From: an uncultured Planctomycetota bacterium
Lineage (GTDB): Bacteria; Planctomycetota; Planctomycetia; Gemmatales; HRBIN36
Assembly: GCA_937944855.1 (NCBI GenBank)
Contig: CALFAY010000038.1
Coordinates: 1-64,000 of the forward strand
Direction of reading: 5' to 3'
DNA: 64,000 bases
The notes below the pieces were generated by a model that was not told where the DNA came from, did not search any database, and was given only the letters and a program-made list of their open reading frames with translations. The translations under genes and the position numbers were made by a program. Below, one piece after another: positions 8,440 to 16,975 of this stretch. Position 1 is the first letter of the stretch. Each line of letters begins with the position of its first letter.

Positions 8440-10569
8440 ATGAGCACATCAGCGTTGCGCTTCGAAGTCGTGGACGGAAATCTCGGTCTGATCACCTTCG
8501 ATCAACCGAACAGTCGGGCCAACACGCTCAACCAGGCGGTGCTGGCGGAGTTCGAGCAGGTGCTTTCCGAGATCGAGAAGCGGACCGACCTCCAAGGGCT
8601 GATTCTGCGGAGCGGCAAACCCGGCATGTTCGTCGCCGGGGCCGATCTCAAGGAACTTGGCAGCGCGGAGCACGATCCCGAACAAGCCAGGAAGATGGTC
8701 CAACGCGGTCTGCGGATTCTGGAGCGGATCGAAGCGCTGCCTTACCCCACCGTGGCGGCCATCGAGGGAAGCTGCATGGGGGGCGGTCTGGAACTTGCCC
8801 TGGCCTTCGATCATCGCGTCGCCAGCACCCATCCCAAAACGGAACTGGGCCTGCCGGAAACCAAGATCGGCCTGATACCCGGCTGGGGCGGCACGCAGCG
8901 GCTGCCGCGGGTAATCGGTCCGGCCAACGCTGTCGAGATGATCGCCTCTGGCGAAGCCGTTCCCGCGGCCAAGGCGGCGGCGCTGGGGCTGGTCTTCGAT
9001 GCCGTGCCCAGCGAACGGCTGCTCGACGAGGCCAGGCGAGTCTTGCAGATGTCCCGCGAAACCGGCGCCTGGCGAGAAGCCCGCAAGCAGAAACAGCAGC
9101 CCGTTGGACTGACCGAAGACCAGCACGCCTTCACATTCGCCGTCGCCAAGGGAGCGGTCCTGGCCAAGACCAAGGGCCTATTGCCCGCTCCGCTGGCGGC
9201 GGTCGAGGTGGTCGAAAAATCGTGCAATCTGCCGCTGCAAGACGGGCTGAAGATCGAAACGGAGGCCTTCGCCAGGCTCGTCGGCTCCGACATCTCCCGC
9301 AACCTCATCGCGGTCTTCTTCATGAACCAGAGGCTACAGAAAGATACCGGGGTGAGCGATCCGGCCATCAAGCCGCGAGAAATCCAACGGGTCGGCGTTC
9401 TCGGAGCAGGCATCATGGGCTCTGGTATTGCCGGGGCGTTCATCCGCCGGGGCATCCCCTGCACGATGCTCGACGTCAACGACGCTGCCCTTGCCAAGGG
9501 CGTCTCGGCCATTCAAAAGGTGCTGCAAGGGCGCGTCGAAGCGGGGCGGATGAAGCCCGAGGAAGCCGTCACCGCCCTGGGCAAGCTGTGTACGACGCTG
9601 TCGCTGGCCGCCATGAGCGACCGCGACCTGATCATCGAAGCCGTGGTCGAAAACGAGGAGGTCAAGGTCCAGACGTTCCAGAAGCTGCAACAGCATCTAC
9701 CGGCGGATCGCATCATCGCCTCGAACACCTCGACGATCTCGATTACCCGGATGGCCAGGGCGGTCCATCACCCGGAACGGTTCGCCGGCATGCACTTTTT
9801 CAATCCCGTGGACCGCATGCCGCTCGTCGAGGTGATCCGCGGCGAAAAGACGGACGACGAGACAACCGCCACGCTGGTCGCTCTGGCCAGGAAGATCGGC
9901 AAGACGCCCATCGTGGTCAAGGACTGTCCTGGCTTCCTGGTGAACCGCATTCTCTTCCCGTACATCAATGAAGCGCTGGTGCTTCTGGAGGAAGGGGCAA
10001 GTCCGCGGGCCATCGACAAGGCAGCTACGGCGTTCGGCATGCCCATGGGACCGATCACGCTCAACGACGTGGTCGGCAACGATACCGCGTTGTACGCCGG
10101 CAGGGTGGTCAACACGGCGTTCGCCGACCGTGCCGCCCCCAGCCGCATCCTCGAAGAACTGGTCAAGGAAGGCCGACTGGGACAGAAGTCCGGAGCGGGC
10201 TTTTACAGCTACGCCAAGGACCCCAAGCGGGGAGCGGATGATCCCGCGTTCGAGGCCATTCTTGCTCGTTGTCGCAGGCAGCAGCGGGAGATCAGCCCCG
10301 AGGAGATCACCGACCGGCTCTTTCTGCCGATGCTGCTCGAAGCCACCCGCTGCCTTGCCGAGGGCATCGTCCGCGATCCTTCGGACGTGGAAATGGGCCT
10401 GATTCTGGGGATCGGCTTCCCGGCGTGGCGTGGCGGCATTCTGCATTGGGCCAGGTCGGTGGGAGTGGAGGAGATTCTGCGCCGGCTCAAGAAGTACGAA
10501 CCCCTCGGTCCGCGGTTCCATCCGACGGACGCCCTTCGTCAGCTGGGGACCATGAAATTCGGCTCCTGA
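8440..10569 (+). CDS. fadB: Multifunctional fatty-acid oxidation alpha subunit (enoyl-CoA hydratase / 3-hydroxyacyl-CoA dehydrogenase)
   Basis: Catalyses the hydration and NAD-dependent oxidation steps of beta-oxidation and normally pairs with a thiolase. In 709 residues the N-terminal crotonase domain shows FVAGADLKELG, GSCMGGGLELALAFDHR and LPETKIGLIPGWGGTQRLPR with both catalytic glutamates. The NAD-binding domain begins about residue 310 (VGVLGAGIMGSGIAGAF), and MHFFNPVDRMPLVEV carries the catalytic histidine. Two C-terminal 3-hydroxyacyl-CoA dehydrogenase modules follow (KDCPGFLVNRILFPY; FLPMLLEATRCLAEGI). GGAGAGG lies upstream of the ATG. The thiolase gene follows after 11 bases, so the two should be co-expressed as a FadBA-like complex. 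Confidence 0.95.
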   Translation: MSTSALRFEVVDGNLGLITFDQPNSRANTLNQAVLAEFEQVLSEIEKRTDLQGLILRSGKPGMFVAGADLKELGSAEHDPEQARKMVQRGLRILERIEALPYPTVAAIEGSCMGGGLELALAFDHRVASTHPKTELGLPETKIGLIPGWGGTQRLPRVIGPANAVEMIASGEAVPAAKAAALGLVFDAVPSERLLDEARRVLQMSRETGAWREARKQKQQPVGLTEDQHAFTFAVAKGAVLAKTKGLLPAPLAAVEVVEKSCNLPLQDGLKIETEAFARLVGSDISRNLIAVFFMNQRLQKDTGVSDPAIKPREIQRVGVLGAGIMGSGIAGAFIRRGIPCTMLDVNDAALAKGVSAIQKVLQGRVEAGRMKPEEAVTALGKLCTTLSLAAMSDRDLIIEAVVENEEVKVQTFQKLQQHLPADRIIASNTSTISITRMARAVHHPERFAGMHFFNPVDRMPLVEVIRGEKTDDETTATLVALARKIGKTPIVVKDCPGFLVNRILFPYINEALVLLEEGASPRAIDKAATAFGMPMGPITLNDVVGNDTALYAGRVVNTAFADRAAPSRILEELVKEGRLGQKSGAGFYSYAKDPKRGADDPAFEAILARCRRQQREISPEEITDRLFLPMLLEATRCLAEGIVRDPSDVEMGLILGIGFPAWRGGILHWARSVGVEEILRRLKKYEPLGPRFHPTDALRQLGTMKFGS

Positions 10570-10580
10570 GAGGAGAAGCC

Positions 10581-11741
10581 ATGCGTCAAGCCGTGATCAT
10601 CGACGCCGTGCGGACGCCGATCGGCCGCGCCCATCCGGAGAAAGGCATGTACCGGGACGTGCGGGCCGACGATCTGTCCGCTCACATCCTTCGGGCCTTG
10701 GTGGACCGGGTCGGACTGCCCCAGGAACTCATCGAGGACGTTCACTGGGGCTGCGTCAAGCAGCACGGTGAGCAGGGCTACGACATCGCCCGACAGGCCG
10801 TGCTCCTGGCCGGATTACCGTTGGAAACCGGCGGCGTGACCGTCAACCGCAACTGCGGTTCGAGTTTGCAGGCGATCAACTCCTGCGCCCAGAGCATCAT
10901 GGCCGGCTGCGACGACATCGTGATCGCCGGCGGTGTCGAGCACATGCACCATCTGCCGATGGAAGCCGGCTTCGATCCGAACCCGCGGATGTCTTACCGG
11001 CACAGCCCGGCCGTTTTCAACATGGGCCTGACCGCGGAGAATCTGGCTCGCAAGTACGGCATCAGCCGCCGCGAGCAGGACGAATTCGCCCTTCGCAGCC
11101 ACCAGCGTGCCGCCGCCGCGACCCGCAACGGCGAATTCGCCCAGGAGGTCATTCCCACCTGGGGACGCGACGAGGAAGGCCGCAAGCAGGTGATGACCGT
11201 GGACCAGTGCATCCGGCCGGACACGAACTTGGAAGCACTGGCCGCTCTGAAGCCGGTCTTCATGCCGGATGGCGGCACGATCACGGCCGGGAACTCCAGT
11301 CCGCTCAACGTCGGGGCCGCAGCCGTGCTGTTGATGTCCGAAGAGAAGGCGAAGGAACTCGGCTACAAGCCGAAAGTGCGGATCAAGGCGATGGCCGTGG
11401 CCGGAGTCGATCCGGCGGTCATGGGCATCGGCCCAGTCCCGGCCACGCTGAAGGCCCTCGACAAGGCCGGGCTGAAGCTGGGGGACATCGACCTCATCGA
11501 AATCAACGAAGCGTTTGCCGCCCAGACGCTCAGCGTCATGAAACTGCTCAAACTCGACCCGGAAAAGGTCAACGTCCGCGGCGGAGCCATCGCCATTGGG
11601 CATCCTCTCGGAGCCAGCGGAGCACGAATCGCCACGACGTTGATCCATCTCATGGAAGACCGCCAGGCCCGCTACGGTCTGGCAACGATGTGCATCGGCG
11701 CCGGGCAGGGCATCGCCACCATCTTCGAACGCTGCTCATGA
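10581..11741 (+). CDS. fadA: Acetyl-CoA acyltransferase (thiolase), beta-oxidation beta subunit
   Basis: Thiolase of 386 residues that cleaves 3-ketoacyl-CoA to acetyl-CoA. The N-terminal nucleophile cysteine is in VNRNCGSSLQAI (about residue 90). The C-terminal half has NEAFAAQ, the catalytic histidine in AIGHPLGASGARI and the second cysteine in CIGAGQG. The track start at 10269 is too long; the ATG at 10581 follows GAGAGGAGAAG, 11 bases after the fadB stop. Its 3' end overlaps the convergent MerR-type regulator by 6 bases. Confidence 0.95.
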   Translation: MRQAVIIDAVRTPIGRAHPEKGMYRDVRADDLSAHILRALVDRVGLPQELIEDVHWGCVKQHGEQGYDIARQAVLLAGLPLETGGVTVNRNCGSSLQAINSCAQSIMAGCDDIVIAGGVEHMHHLPMEAGFDPNPRMSYRHSPAVFNMGLTAENLARKYGISRREQDEFALRSHQRAAAATRNGEFAQEVIPTWGRDEEGRKQVMTVDQCIRPDTNLEALAALKPVFMPDGGTITAGNSSPLNVGAAAVLLMSEEKAKELGYKPKVRIKAMAVAGVDPAVMGIGPVPATLKALDKAGLKLGDIDLIEINEAFAAQTLSVMKLLKLDPEKVNVRGGAIAIGHPLGASGARIATTLIHLMEDRQARYGLATMCIGAGQGIATIFERCS

Positions 11742-12671
11742 GGTCGAAGGATTGCGTCGCCGCCGGGCTTTTTTGGGAGGGCGGCCGCGTCTCGGACGAG
11801 CCGGCAACGGGTGCAGGGACTTCGCCAAGTGCGCCAGATCGGCGAGGCATCTGCCGAATTTCCCAGGCCCCAACCGTTGCTGAAACTCCGGCACGAAACC
11901 TCTGCCGCCGAAGATAACAGTTGACCTGCGTTGCTCGACTTCCTCGGCCAGCCGAAGCAATTGTTCCTGCACGGCTGGAGATTCCAGGCCGTGGCTAGCC
12001 GAGATCCAAACGAGCTTGGGCCGGATTTCCGTGATCGCCTTGCGGAAGGACGCCAGCGGCGTGTTCGGGCCAAGATTGACGACCTTCCAGCCAAGGTCCA
12101 TCAGAATTAACTCGGCCAGCAAACTGGGCAGCAGGGTCCAGTCGCCCTCCGGAGCGCCGCCCAAAGCTACGGGCATGCTTCGCAACGCCGTTTTTTCCAG
12201 TAAGGCTTTCAGGGCGAACAAGGCGGCGGCGATGGCCTGCGTTCCCCGGTGTTCTTCGTACACGTCCAGTCGGCCGGCTTCCCAGTCGTGGCCGATCTGG
12301 TGCATCGCCGGGGCCACCACTTCGTCGGCCAGTACCTCCAAAGCCAGTCCGCTGCGGTAGGAACCAAGTACGATACGCTGGACCGTGCGGGCATCCCCTC
12401 GTTCCAGGGCCTCCGTCAAGCGCCGCCGTAAACGCTCCGTCGAGGGCAGGTCCGCAGCCCCGAGTGCGGTAATGTCCACGCCCGGCAACTGCCCGGAACG
12501 CAGCAGCCGCAGCACATCCGCCAACAATAACTTGCGATGGCCTCCCGGCGTCCGATTGGCAGGCAACAGCCCTTCATCCACCCAGCGTTTGACGGTGCTG
12601 ACGCCGACGCCCAGGGCTTGTGCGACTTGTGCCGTGCTCAGGTATTTGGTGGACCACAACGGTTGTGCCAT
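11736..12671 (-). CDS. MerR-family regulator with CarH/LitR-like cobalamin-binding fold
   Basis: A 311-residue transcriptional regulator. Residues about 8-60 form a MerR winged helix (YLSTAQVAQALGVGVSTVKRWVDEGLLPANRTPGGHRKL). Next comes a four-helix bundle carrying the CarH-type Wx9EH motif (WEAGRLDVYEEH), then a Rossmann-like B12-binding domain (about 165-280) and a basic tail. In CarH the lower-ligand histidine lies in a (D/E)xHxxG motif before that domain. Here the equivalent stretch reads EGDWTLLP, so the histidine and glycine seem to be missing. The gene follows a sigma-70 factor gene by 43 bases in the same direction, as with LitR-type regulators that sit beside sigma factor genes. Confidence 0.85.
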   Translation of the reverse strand: MAQPLWSTKYLSTAQVAQALGVGVSTVKRWVDEGLLPANRTPGGHRKLLLADVLRLLRSGQLPGVDITALGAADLPSTERLRRRLTEALERGDARTVQRIVLGSYRSGLALEVLADEVVAPAMHQIGHDWEAGRLDVYEEHRGTQAIAAALFALKALLEKTALRSMPVALGGAPEGDWTLLPSLLAELILMDLGWKVVNLGPNTPLASFRKAITEIRPKLVWISASHGLESPAVQEQLLRLAEEVEQRRSTVIFGGRGFVPEFQQRLGPGKFGRCLADLAHLAKSLHPLPARPRRGRPPKKARRRRNPSTS

Positions 12672-12714
12672 ACCTTGTTCATAAGAGCCGATCGGCTGTC
12701 CGTCATGGGGAAAA

Positions 12715-13503
12715 TCAGACTTCGGTGCCGGTCAGGGCCATCCGCAGTTTCCGCAGAGCGCTGGCCTGCACCTGGCGGACGTGCTCCTTGGACAAACCGA
12801 GGTTCTTGCCGACGTTTTCCAGCGTGGTCGGCCGCCGCGATTCGCCCAGGCCGAATCGCAAACTCAGAATGCTCTTTTCCCGTGAAGACAAGAGCGGATG
12901 CTCAGGGGCCAGGAACGCCGTCAGCTGCGCACTCGGGGCAGCGGTGTCCGCGGACAGACGGATCGGTCGGCCCTCGCCTTCGCCGATCACTTCCAGAGGC
13001 ACCGAATGGGCCAGCCGGTCGGAGGCCAGCCGCTGACACAGTCGACCCAAGGCCCGCAGGATGCAGGTGAAGGCGTAGGTGCTGAAACGGATGCCCAGCC
13101 AGGGGTTGTACAGGGCCACGGCCTTGAGCAAGACGACGTGACAATCGCCAGCCAGGTCATCGGAGAAGGGCGAGAATCCAGCCCGCTGCCGAACCGCCCG
13201 ATATACCAGCTTGCGGTTACCCAGCACGATCCGATCCCGCAATTCGTAGTAGCGGGCCAGCCACCAGCGGGCCTGGTCGAGCGTCCTCGACTCGGAAGCG
13301 CGGAAGGCGGCGTAGTGCATCCGTCGAGCCAATTCCCGCGTGATCTCGTCCGCCATGTGCTTCAATTCGGGGTTCTCTTGCGGCAGAGGAGCCTCCGGAT
13401 GGTAGCGACGTTCCGCTACCGCCTGCCGAAACGACGGATGGCGGACATGGCGGGGCACCTCGACGAGAGGCTGCGCGTTTCGACGGCGGCTGAGGGACTT
13501 CAT
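12715..13503 (-). CDS. Sigma-70 family RNA polymerase sigma factor
   Basis: A 262-residue alternative sigma factor. Region 2 is recognisable at about residues 85-155 (LRDRIVLGNRKLVYRAVRQ ... GDCHVVLLKAVALYNPWLGIRFSTYAFTCI), with the core-binding and -10-melting helices. Region 4 is at about 205-258, ending in a helix-turn-helix ENVGKNLGLSKEHVRQVQASALRKLR. It has no region 1.1, and region 3 is short, so it is probably not the main housekeeping factor. It has its own promoter facing the bcp promoter and is followed by the MerR/B12-like regulator, suggesting joint regulation. Confidence 0.88.
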   Translation of the reverse strand: MKSLSRRRNAQPLVEVPRHVRHPSFRQAVAERRYHPEAPLPQENPELKHMADEITRELARRMHYAAFRASESRTLDQARWWLARYYELRDRIVLGNRKLVYRAVRQRAGFSPFSDDLAGDCHVVLLKAVALYNPWLGIRFSTYAFTCILRALGRLCQRLASDRLAHSVPLEVIGEGEGRPIRLSADTAAPSAQLTAFLAPEHPLLSSREKSILSLRFGLGESRRPTTLENVGKNLGLSKEHVRQVQASALRKLRMALTGTEV

Positions 13504-13553
13504 GACACGGCTCCCGACTGGGTCAGAAATACATCGTCCAAATCGTTCACATT

Positions 13554-13581
13554 ATCTTACGCAGCAGAATCCGGCCGTCAA
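13554..13581 (-). promoter_or_regulatory. Sigma-70-like promoter of the sigma factor gene
   Basis: On the minus strand TTGACG is followed after 16 nt by TAAGAT, about 50 nt upstream of the sigma factor ATG at 13503. An alternative GATAAT lies 3 nt further on. Confidence 0.5.
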
Positions 13582-13609
13582 GCCGAATTGCGTCGTCGGG
13601 GACGGACGT

Positions 13610-13618
13610 TGCTATCAT
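13610..13618 (+). promoter_or_regulatory. Extended -10 promoter of bcp
   Basis: TGCTATCAT matches the extended -10 form TGnTATnnT and lies about 45 nt upstream of the chosen bcp start. It overlaps the longer ORF start at 13617, which supports the later ATG. Confidence 0.4.
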
Positions 13619-13661
13619 GCAGGCAAAGAGGTGTCGTCTGAGGCTTTCGGAGAGTACAGCG

Positions 13662-14135
13662 ATGGCGGTCGAAGTGGGAAAAGCAGCTCCGGCATTCAAG
13701 CTCAAAGCTGCGAACAACCAGACTGTGGAACTCAAGCAATTCAAAGGCAAGGACGTGATCGTGTACTTCTACCCGCGGGACAACACGCCAGGCTGCACCA
13801 AGGAGGCCTGCGGCTTCCGCGACCGCTGGGATGAATTGACCAGGCTCGGCGTGGTCGTCATCGGCATCTCGCCGGACTCGACCGAGTCGCATCAACGCTT
13901 CGCCGAGGAACACCAACTTCCTTTTTTCCTCCTCGCCGATCCCGACAAGAAGGTGATGAAGGCCTACGGGGCCTACGGCGAGAAAATGATGTACGGCAAG
14001 AAGACCGAAGGCGTGATCCGTTCCACGGTCTGGATCGGTCCCGACGGCAAGGTGAAGAAACACTGGCCCAAGGTCGCCAAGGCCGAGGCGCATCCGCAGG
14101 CGGTCCTTGAAGCGATCAAGGCCGAGAAAGCGTGA
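13662..14135 (+). CDS. bcp: Thioredoxin-dependent thiol peroxidase (Bcp/PrxQ peroxiredoxin)
   Basis: Reduces hydrogen and organic peroxides using thioredoxin. The 157-residue product has GKAAPAFKLKAANNQTVELKQFKGK, FYPRDNTPGCTKEACGFRD with the peroxidatic and resolving cysteines in the CxxxxC spacing of the atypical 2-Cys PrxQ group, GISPDS and the C-terminal EGVIRSTVWIGPDGKV. The ATG at 13662 fits the family N-terminus; the track start adds 15 residues that fall in the promoter. It is the first gene of a likely four-gene run with the PxpC-like gene and an ABC-2 exporter. Confidence 0.94.
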   Translation: MAVEVGKAAPAFKLKAANNQTVELKQFKGKDVIVYFYPRDNTPGCTKEACGFRDRWDELTRLGVVVIGISPDSTESHQRFAEEHQLPFFLLADPDKKVMKAYGAYGEKMMYGKKTEGVIRSTVWIGPDGKVKKHWPKVAKAEAHPQAVLEAIKAEKA

Positions 14136-14146
14136 TCGGCCAGGCG

Positions 14147-15091
14147 ATGGGCTTCCGCGTCCTCCGCTCCGGCACCTGTTCGCTGCTCGTGGATCTGGGT
14201 CGGCCACGGCATCGGCATCGTGGTCTGCCCCTCGGCGGGGCGGCAGACCGGAGATCGTATCTGCTGGGCAATGCCCTGGTAGGCAACGCTCCAGGAGCCG
14301 TCGCTTTGGAATTCGCCCTGGCCGGCCCGATCCTCGAAGCGACCGGAGAGCATCATGCCGTGCTGGCCGGCGCGCCGTTTCGCGCCCTGCTCAACGGCAA
14401 ACCGCTGGCCGTGGGCAGGACGTTTCAGGTCCGTGCGGGAGACACGCTGGAGATCGGCAGCTGCGAGCAGGGGATGCGCGGCTACCTGTGCGTGCCGGGC
14501 GGTTTCGAATCGCCAGCGGTCCTTGACAGCCGTTCTGCCCTGGAACCCCTCCCGGACAGTGCGGAGTTGCTTTGCCCGGCTTCGATGAGCCGATGCCGAT
14601 TCGTTCCCGAACTGGATTGGCTCCCCCCGGACCTCAACCGCCTGCGCATCCTCCCCGGCACGCACTTCGCCTTAGCCGACGGGTCCCTGCTCCGAAATTC
14701 ATGGATGGTGTTGCCGGCATCCGACCGCATGGGATTGCGATTGCGGGGGTCGGACACTCTCGAAGCTCGACTGGACCTGACCTCGGCCCCCGTCTGCCCC
14801 GGAACCGTGCAAGCCACCGCCGGCGGGGAATTGATCGTGCTCGGCGTCGATTGTCAGACCATCGGCGGCTATCCCCGACTGGCTCACGTCATTTCGGCCG
14901 ATCTCGACAAGCTGGCTCAGCTTCGGCCCGGCGACCGAATCTCTTTCGAATTGTCGGATCTGGCCTTGGCCGAAGCAGCCCGCCAGCGGGTCCGAAGCGA
15001 AACCGAAACCTGGGTGCAGCGCTTGCTAACCGCCTGGGAGGGAACCAGCGGGCGTCCGCCGCCGAACAGGCCGGCATCCGTTCAGGAATAG
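14147..15091 (+). CDS. pxpC: Biotin-dependent carboxyltransferase-like protein, 5-oxoprolinase subunit C (KipA/AHS2 family)
   Basis: A family member of PxpC, the subunit that with PxpA and PxpB hydrolyses 5-oxoproline to glutamate. Seen in 314 residues: the opening VLRSGTCSLLVDLGR, GLPLGGAADRRSYLLGNALVGN, LEFALAGP, and near the C-terminus LGVDCQTIGGYPRLAHVISADLDKLAQLRPGD, a family hallmark. No pxpA or pxpB is adjacent, which is unusual and leaves the role open. An alternative GTG start at 14132 overlaps the bcp stop; the ATG at 14147 fits the family N-terminus better. The next gene begins 9 bases after the stop. Confidence 0.85.
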   Translation: MGFRVLRSGTCSLLVDLGRPRHRHRGLPLGGAADRRSYLLGNALVGNAPGAVALEFALAGPILEATGEHHAVLAGAPFRALLNGKPLAVGRTFQVRAGDTLEIGSCEQGMRGYLCVPGGFESPAVLDSRSALEPLPDSAELLCPASMSRCRFVPELDWLPPDLNRLRILPGTHFALADGSLLRNSWMVLPASDRMGLRLRGSDTLEARLDLTSAPVCPGTVQATAGGELIVLGVDCQTIGGYPRLAHVISADLDKLAQLRPGDRISFELSDLALAEAARQRVRSETETWVQRLLTAWEGTSGRPPPNRPASVQE

Positions 15092-15100
15092 AATGATGAT

Positions 15101-16165
15101 ATGTCCGTGATCTCCGCACGCAATCTGTCCAAGACCTACCGGGTGTTCCGGAAGAAGGAGGGCTTCCTGGCAGCGTTGCGGGGGCTGTTTTTTCGGGAAT
15201 ACAAGTTGGTCGAGGCGGTCATCGACGTCAGCTTCGACATCGAACCGGGCGAGATCGTCGCTTTCCTCGGTCCGAACGGGGCAGGCAAGACGACGACGCT
15301 CAAGATGCTCTCCGGCCTCATCTACCCGACCCGGGGTCAGGCGGTCGTCCTCGGCCACGTTCCCTGGGAACGAGCCGACGCTTTTCGCCGACGCTTCTCG
15401 CTAGTCATGGGCCAAAAGAACCAACTCTGGTGGGACCTGCCCGCCCTGGACAGCTTCCATCTCCACCGAGAGATTTATTCGATCCCCAAGCCGCAGTTCG
15501 AGCAGACGGTGGCTGATCTGACCGATCTGTTCGGGGTGAAGGACCTGGTTCGGCAGCCGGTGCGGGAACTGTCGCTGGGCGAACGCATGAAGATGGAACT
15601 GATCGCTGCTCTGCTGCACCAGCCCGAGTTGCTGCTGCTGGATGAGCCGACGATCGGTCTGGATGTGGTCGCGCAAGCCACCATCCAACGCTGCCTGCGG
15701 GAGTACAACCGAACCCGCGGCGTGACCATGCTCCTGACCAGTCACTACATGCGCGACGTGGAAGCGCTCTGTTCGCGGGTGCTCATCATCAACCACGGAC
15801 GGCTGATTTACGACGGCCCCTTGAGCGGCATTGTCGAGCAGTTCGGCCGAACCAAGATCATCAAGCTCCGCTTCGCCGACGGCGTGCCCGCGGAACTGGC
15901 CCGGTTCGGCGAGGTGCAGAACGGCCAGGGTCCGGTGGCCGATTTGCGGGTGGACCGGCAGCGGGTTTCGGAAGTCCTGGGAGCGATCCTGGACCGCTTC
16001 ACCGTGCTGGACATGAGCGTGCAGGACCCGCCGCTGGACCAGGTCATCGCCCGGGTCTTCCAGGAAGGGGCACAAGCCGTCCCTGCGGAAGGCGATGTCG
16101 AAATGCCTCAGCCTGACGGAAGCGAATCCGACGAGGAGTTCAACGGGAACAGACTGCGGACATGA
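15101..16165 (+). CDS. ABC-2 type transporter ATP-binding protein
   Basis: ATPase of an export-type ABC system, 354 residues. An N-terminal extension with a hydrophobic/aromatic segment (AALRGLFFREYKLVEAV) precedes Walker A (GPNGAGKTTTLKML). The rest shows the Q-loop segment VMGQKNQLWWDLPALDS, signature LSLGERMKMELIAALL, Walker B LLLLDEPTIGLD and switch histidine LLTSHYMRD. The QKNQLWWDLP form and the N-terminal extension are typical of the ATPases paired with small six-helix ABC-2 permeases. It overlaps the permease gene by 4 bases (ATGA), so the two subunits are translationally coupled. The substrate is unknown. Confidence 0.9.
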   Translation: MSVISARNLSKTYRVFRKKEGFLAALRGLFFREYKLVEAVIDVSFDIEPGEIVAFLGPNGAGKTTTLKMLSGLIYPTRGQAVVLGHVPWERADAFRRRFSLVMGQKNQLWWDLPALDSFHLHREIYSIPKPQFEQTVADLTDLFGVKDLVRQPVRELSLGERMKMELIAALLHQPELLLLDEPTIGLDVVAQATIQRCLREYNRTRGVTMLLTSHYMRDVEALCSRVLIINHGRLIYDGPLSGIVEQFGRTKIIKLRFADGVPAELARFGEVQNGQGPVADLRVDRQRVSEVLGAILDRFTVLDMSVQDPPLDQVIARVFQEGAQAVPAEGDVEMPQPDGSESDEEFNGNRLRT

Positions 16166-16968
16166 TCGGGAAGTATCTCAAAATCTTCCGCGTCTCGCTG
16201 ACGGAACGCCTGACCTATCGGGCCGATTTCTTCCTGGCCACGTTCCTCCGTTTTCTGCCGATGATCACCACGATCCTGCTGTGGCAGGCGATCTATGTCG
16301 GCTCCGGGCAGGACGAGTTGAACGGCTACAGCTATCGCATGATGATCGCTTATCTGCTGGTCATCCACATCAGCCGGTTGTTTTCCAGCATGCCCGGACT
16401 GGCGGCGGGCATCGCGCGGGACATCCGCGACGGCAACCTGAAGAAGTACCTGCTGCAACCGATCGACATGCACGCCTATCTGCTCGCCTACCGCGGCGCG
16501 CATAAAGTGGCGTACATCACCACGGCCGCGCTGCCCTATGCCCTGCTGTTCTACCTGTGCCGCGGCTTCTTCGACGGTCTGCCCGAACCGGCCGTGTTCG
16601 TCGGCTATGTCGTCAGCCTGGTGCTGTCGTTTTTGCTCGGCTTTTTCATCGAAGTGTGCGTGGGCATGGTCGGCTTCTGGACGCTGGAAGTGACGTCGGT
16701 CATGTACGTGGTCGGAGCGATCAACTACTTCGTGTCCGGCCAAATGTTTCCGCTCGATTTGCTGCCCGAGCCGTGGGCGAATCTCCTGAAGCTGCTGCCC
16801 TTCCAGTATCTTGCCTACTTCCCGGCAGCGGTATTCGTGGGCCGGATCGCTGGCTGGGACCTGGTCCACGGCCTGATCGCTCAAGCGGCCTGGACCGTGT
16901 TCTTCATCGGGCTGGCACGGGGCCTTTACCAGGCGGGTCTGCGTCGCTACAGCGCCTTCGGCGGCTGA
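16162..16968 (+). CDS. ABC-2 family transporter permease
   Basis: A 268-residue polytopic membrane protein with about six hydrophobic segments, partner of the preceding ATPase. It starts MIGKYLKIFRVSLTERLTYRADFF, the usual opening of this permease family, and has the cytoplasmic loop ARDIRDGNLKKYLLQPID followed by hydrophobic helices up to GLYQAGLRRYSAFGG. Related systems often encode two such permeases. Only one is present here, so it probably homodimerises or the second lies elsewhere. It converges with an enoyl-CoA hydratase gene 7 bases downstream. Confidence 0.88.
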   Translation: MIGKYLKIFRVSLTERLTYRADFFLATFLRFLPMITTILLWQAIYVGSGQDELNGYSYRMMIAYLLVIHISRLFSSMPGLAAGIARDIRDGNLKKYLLQPIDMHAYLLAYRGAHKVAYITTAALPYALLFYLCRGFFDGLPEPAVFVGYVVSLVLSFLLGFFIEVCVGMVGFWTLEVTSVMYVVGAINYFVSGQMFPLDLLPEPWANLLKLLPFQYLAYFPAAVFVGRIAGWDLVHGLIAQAAWTVFFIGLARGLYQAGLRRYSAFGG

Positions 16969-16975
16969 GCGTGGT

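Noticed and set aside
7071-9971. 966-codon plus-strand ORF
   Set aside because: It runs antisense through uvrC and then out of frame through fadB, both of which are unmistakable. Its length reflects GC-rich codons.
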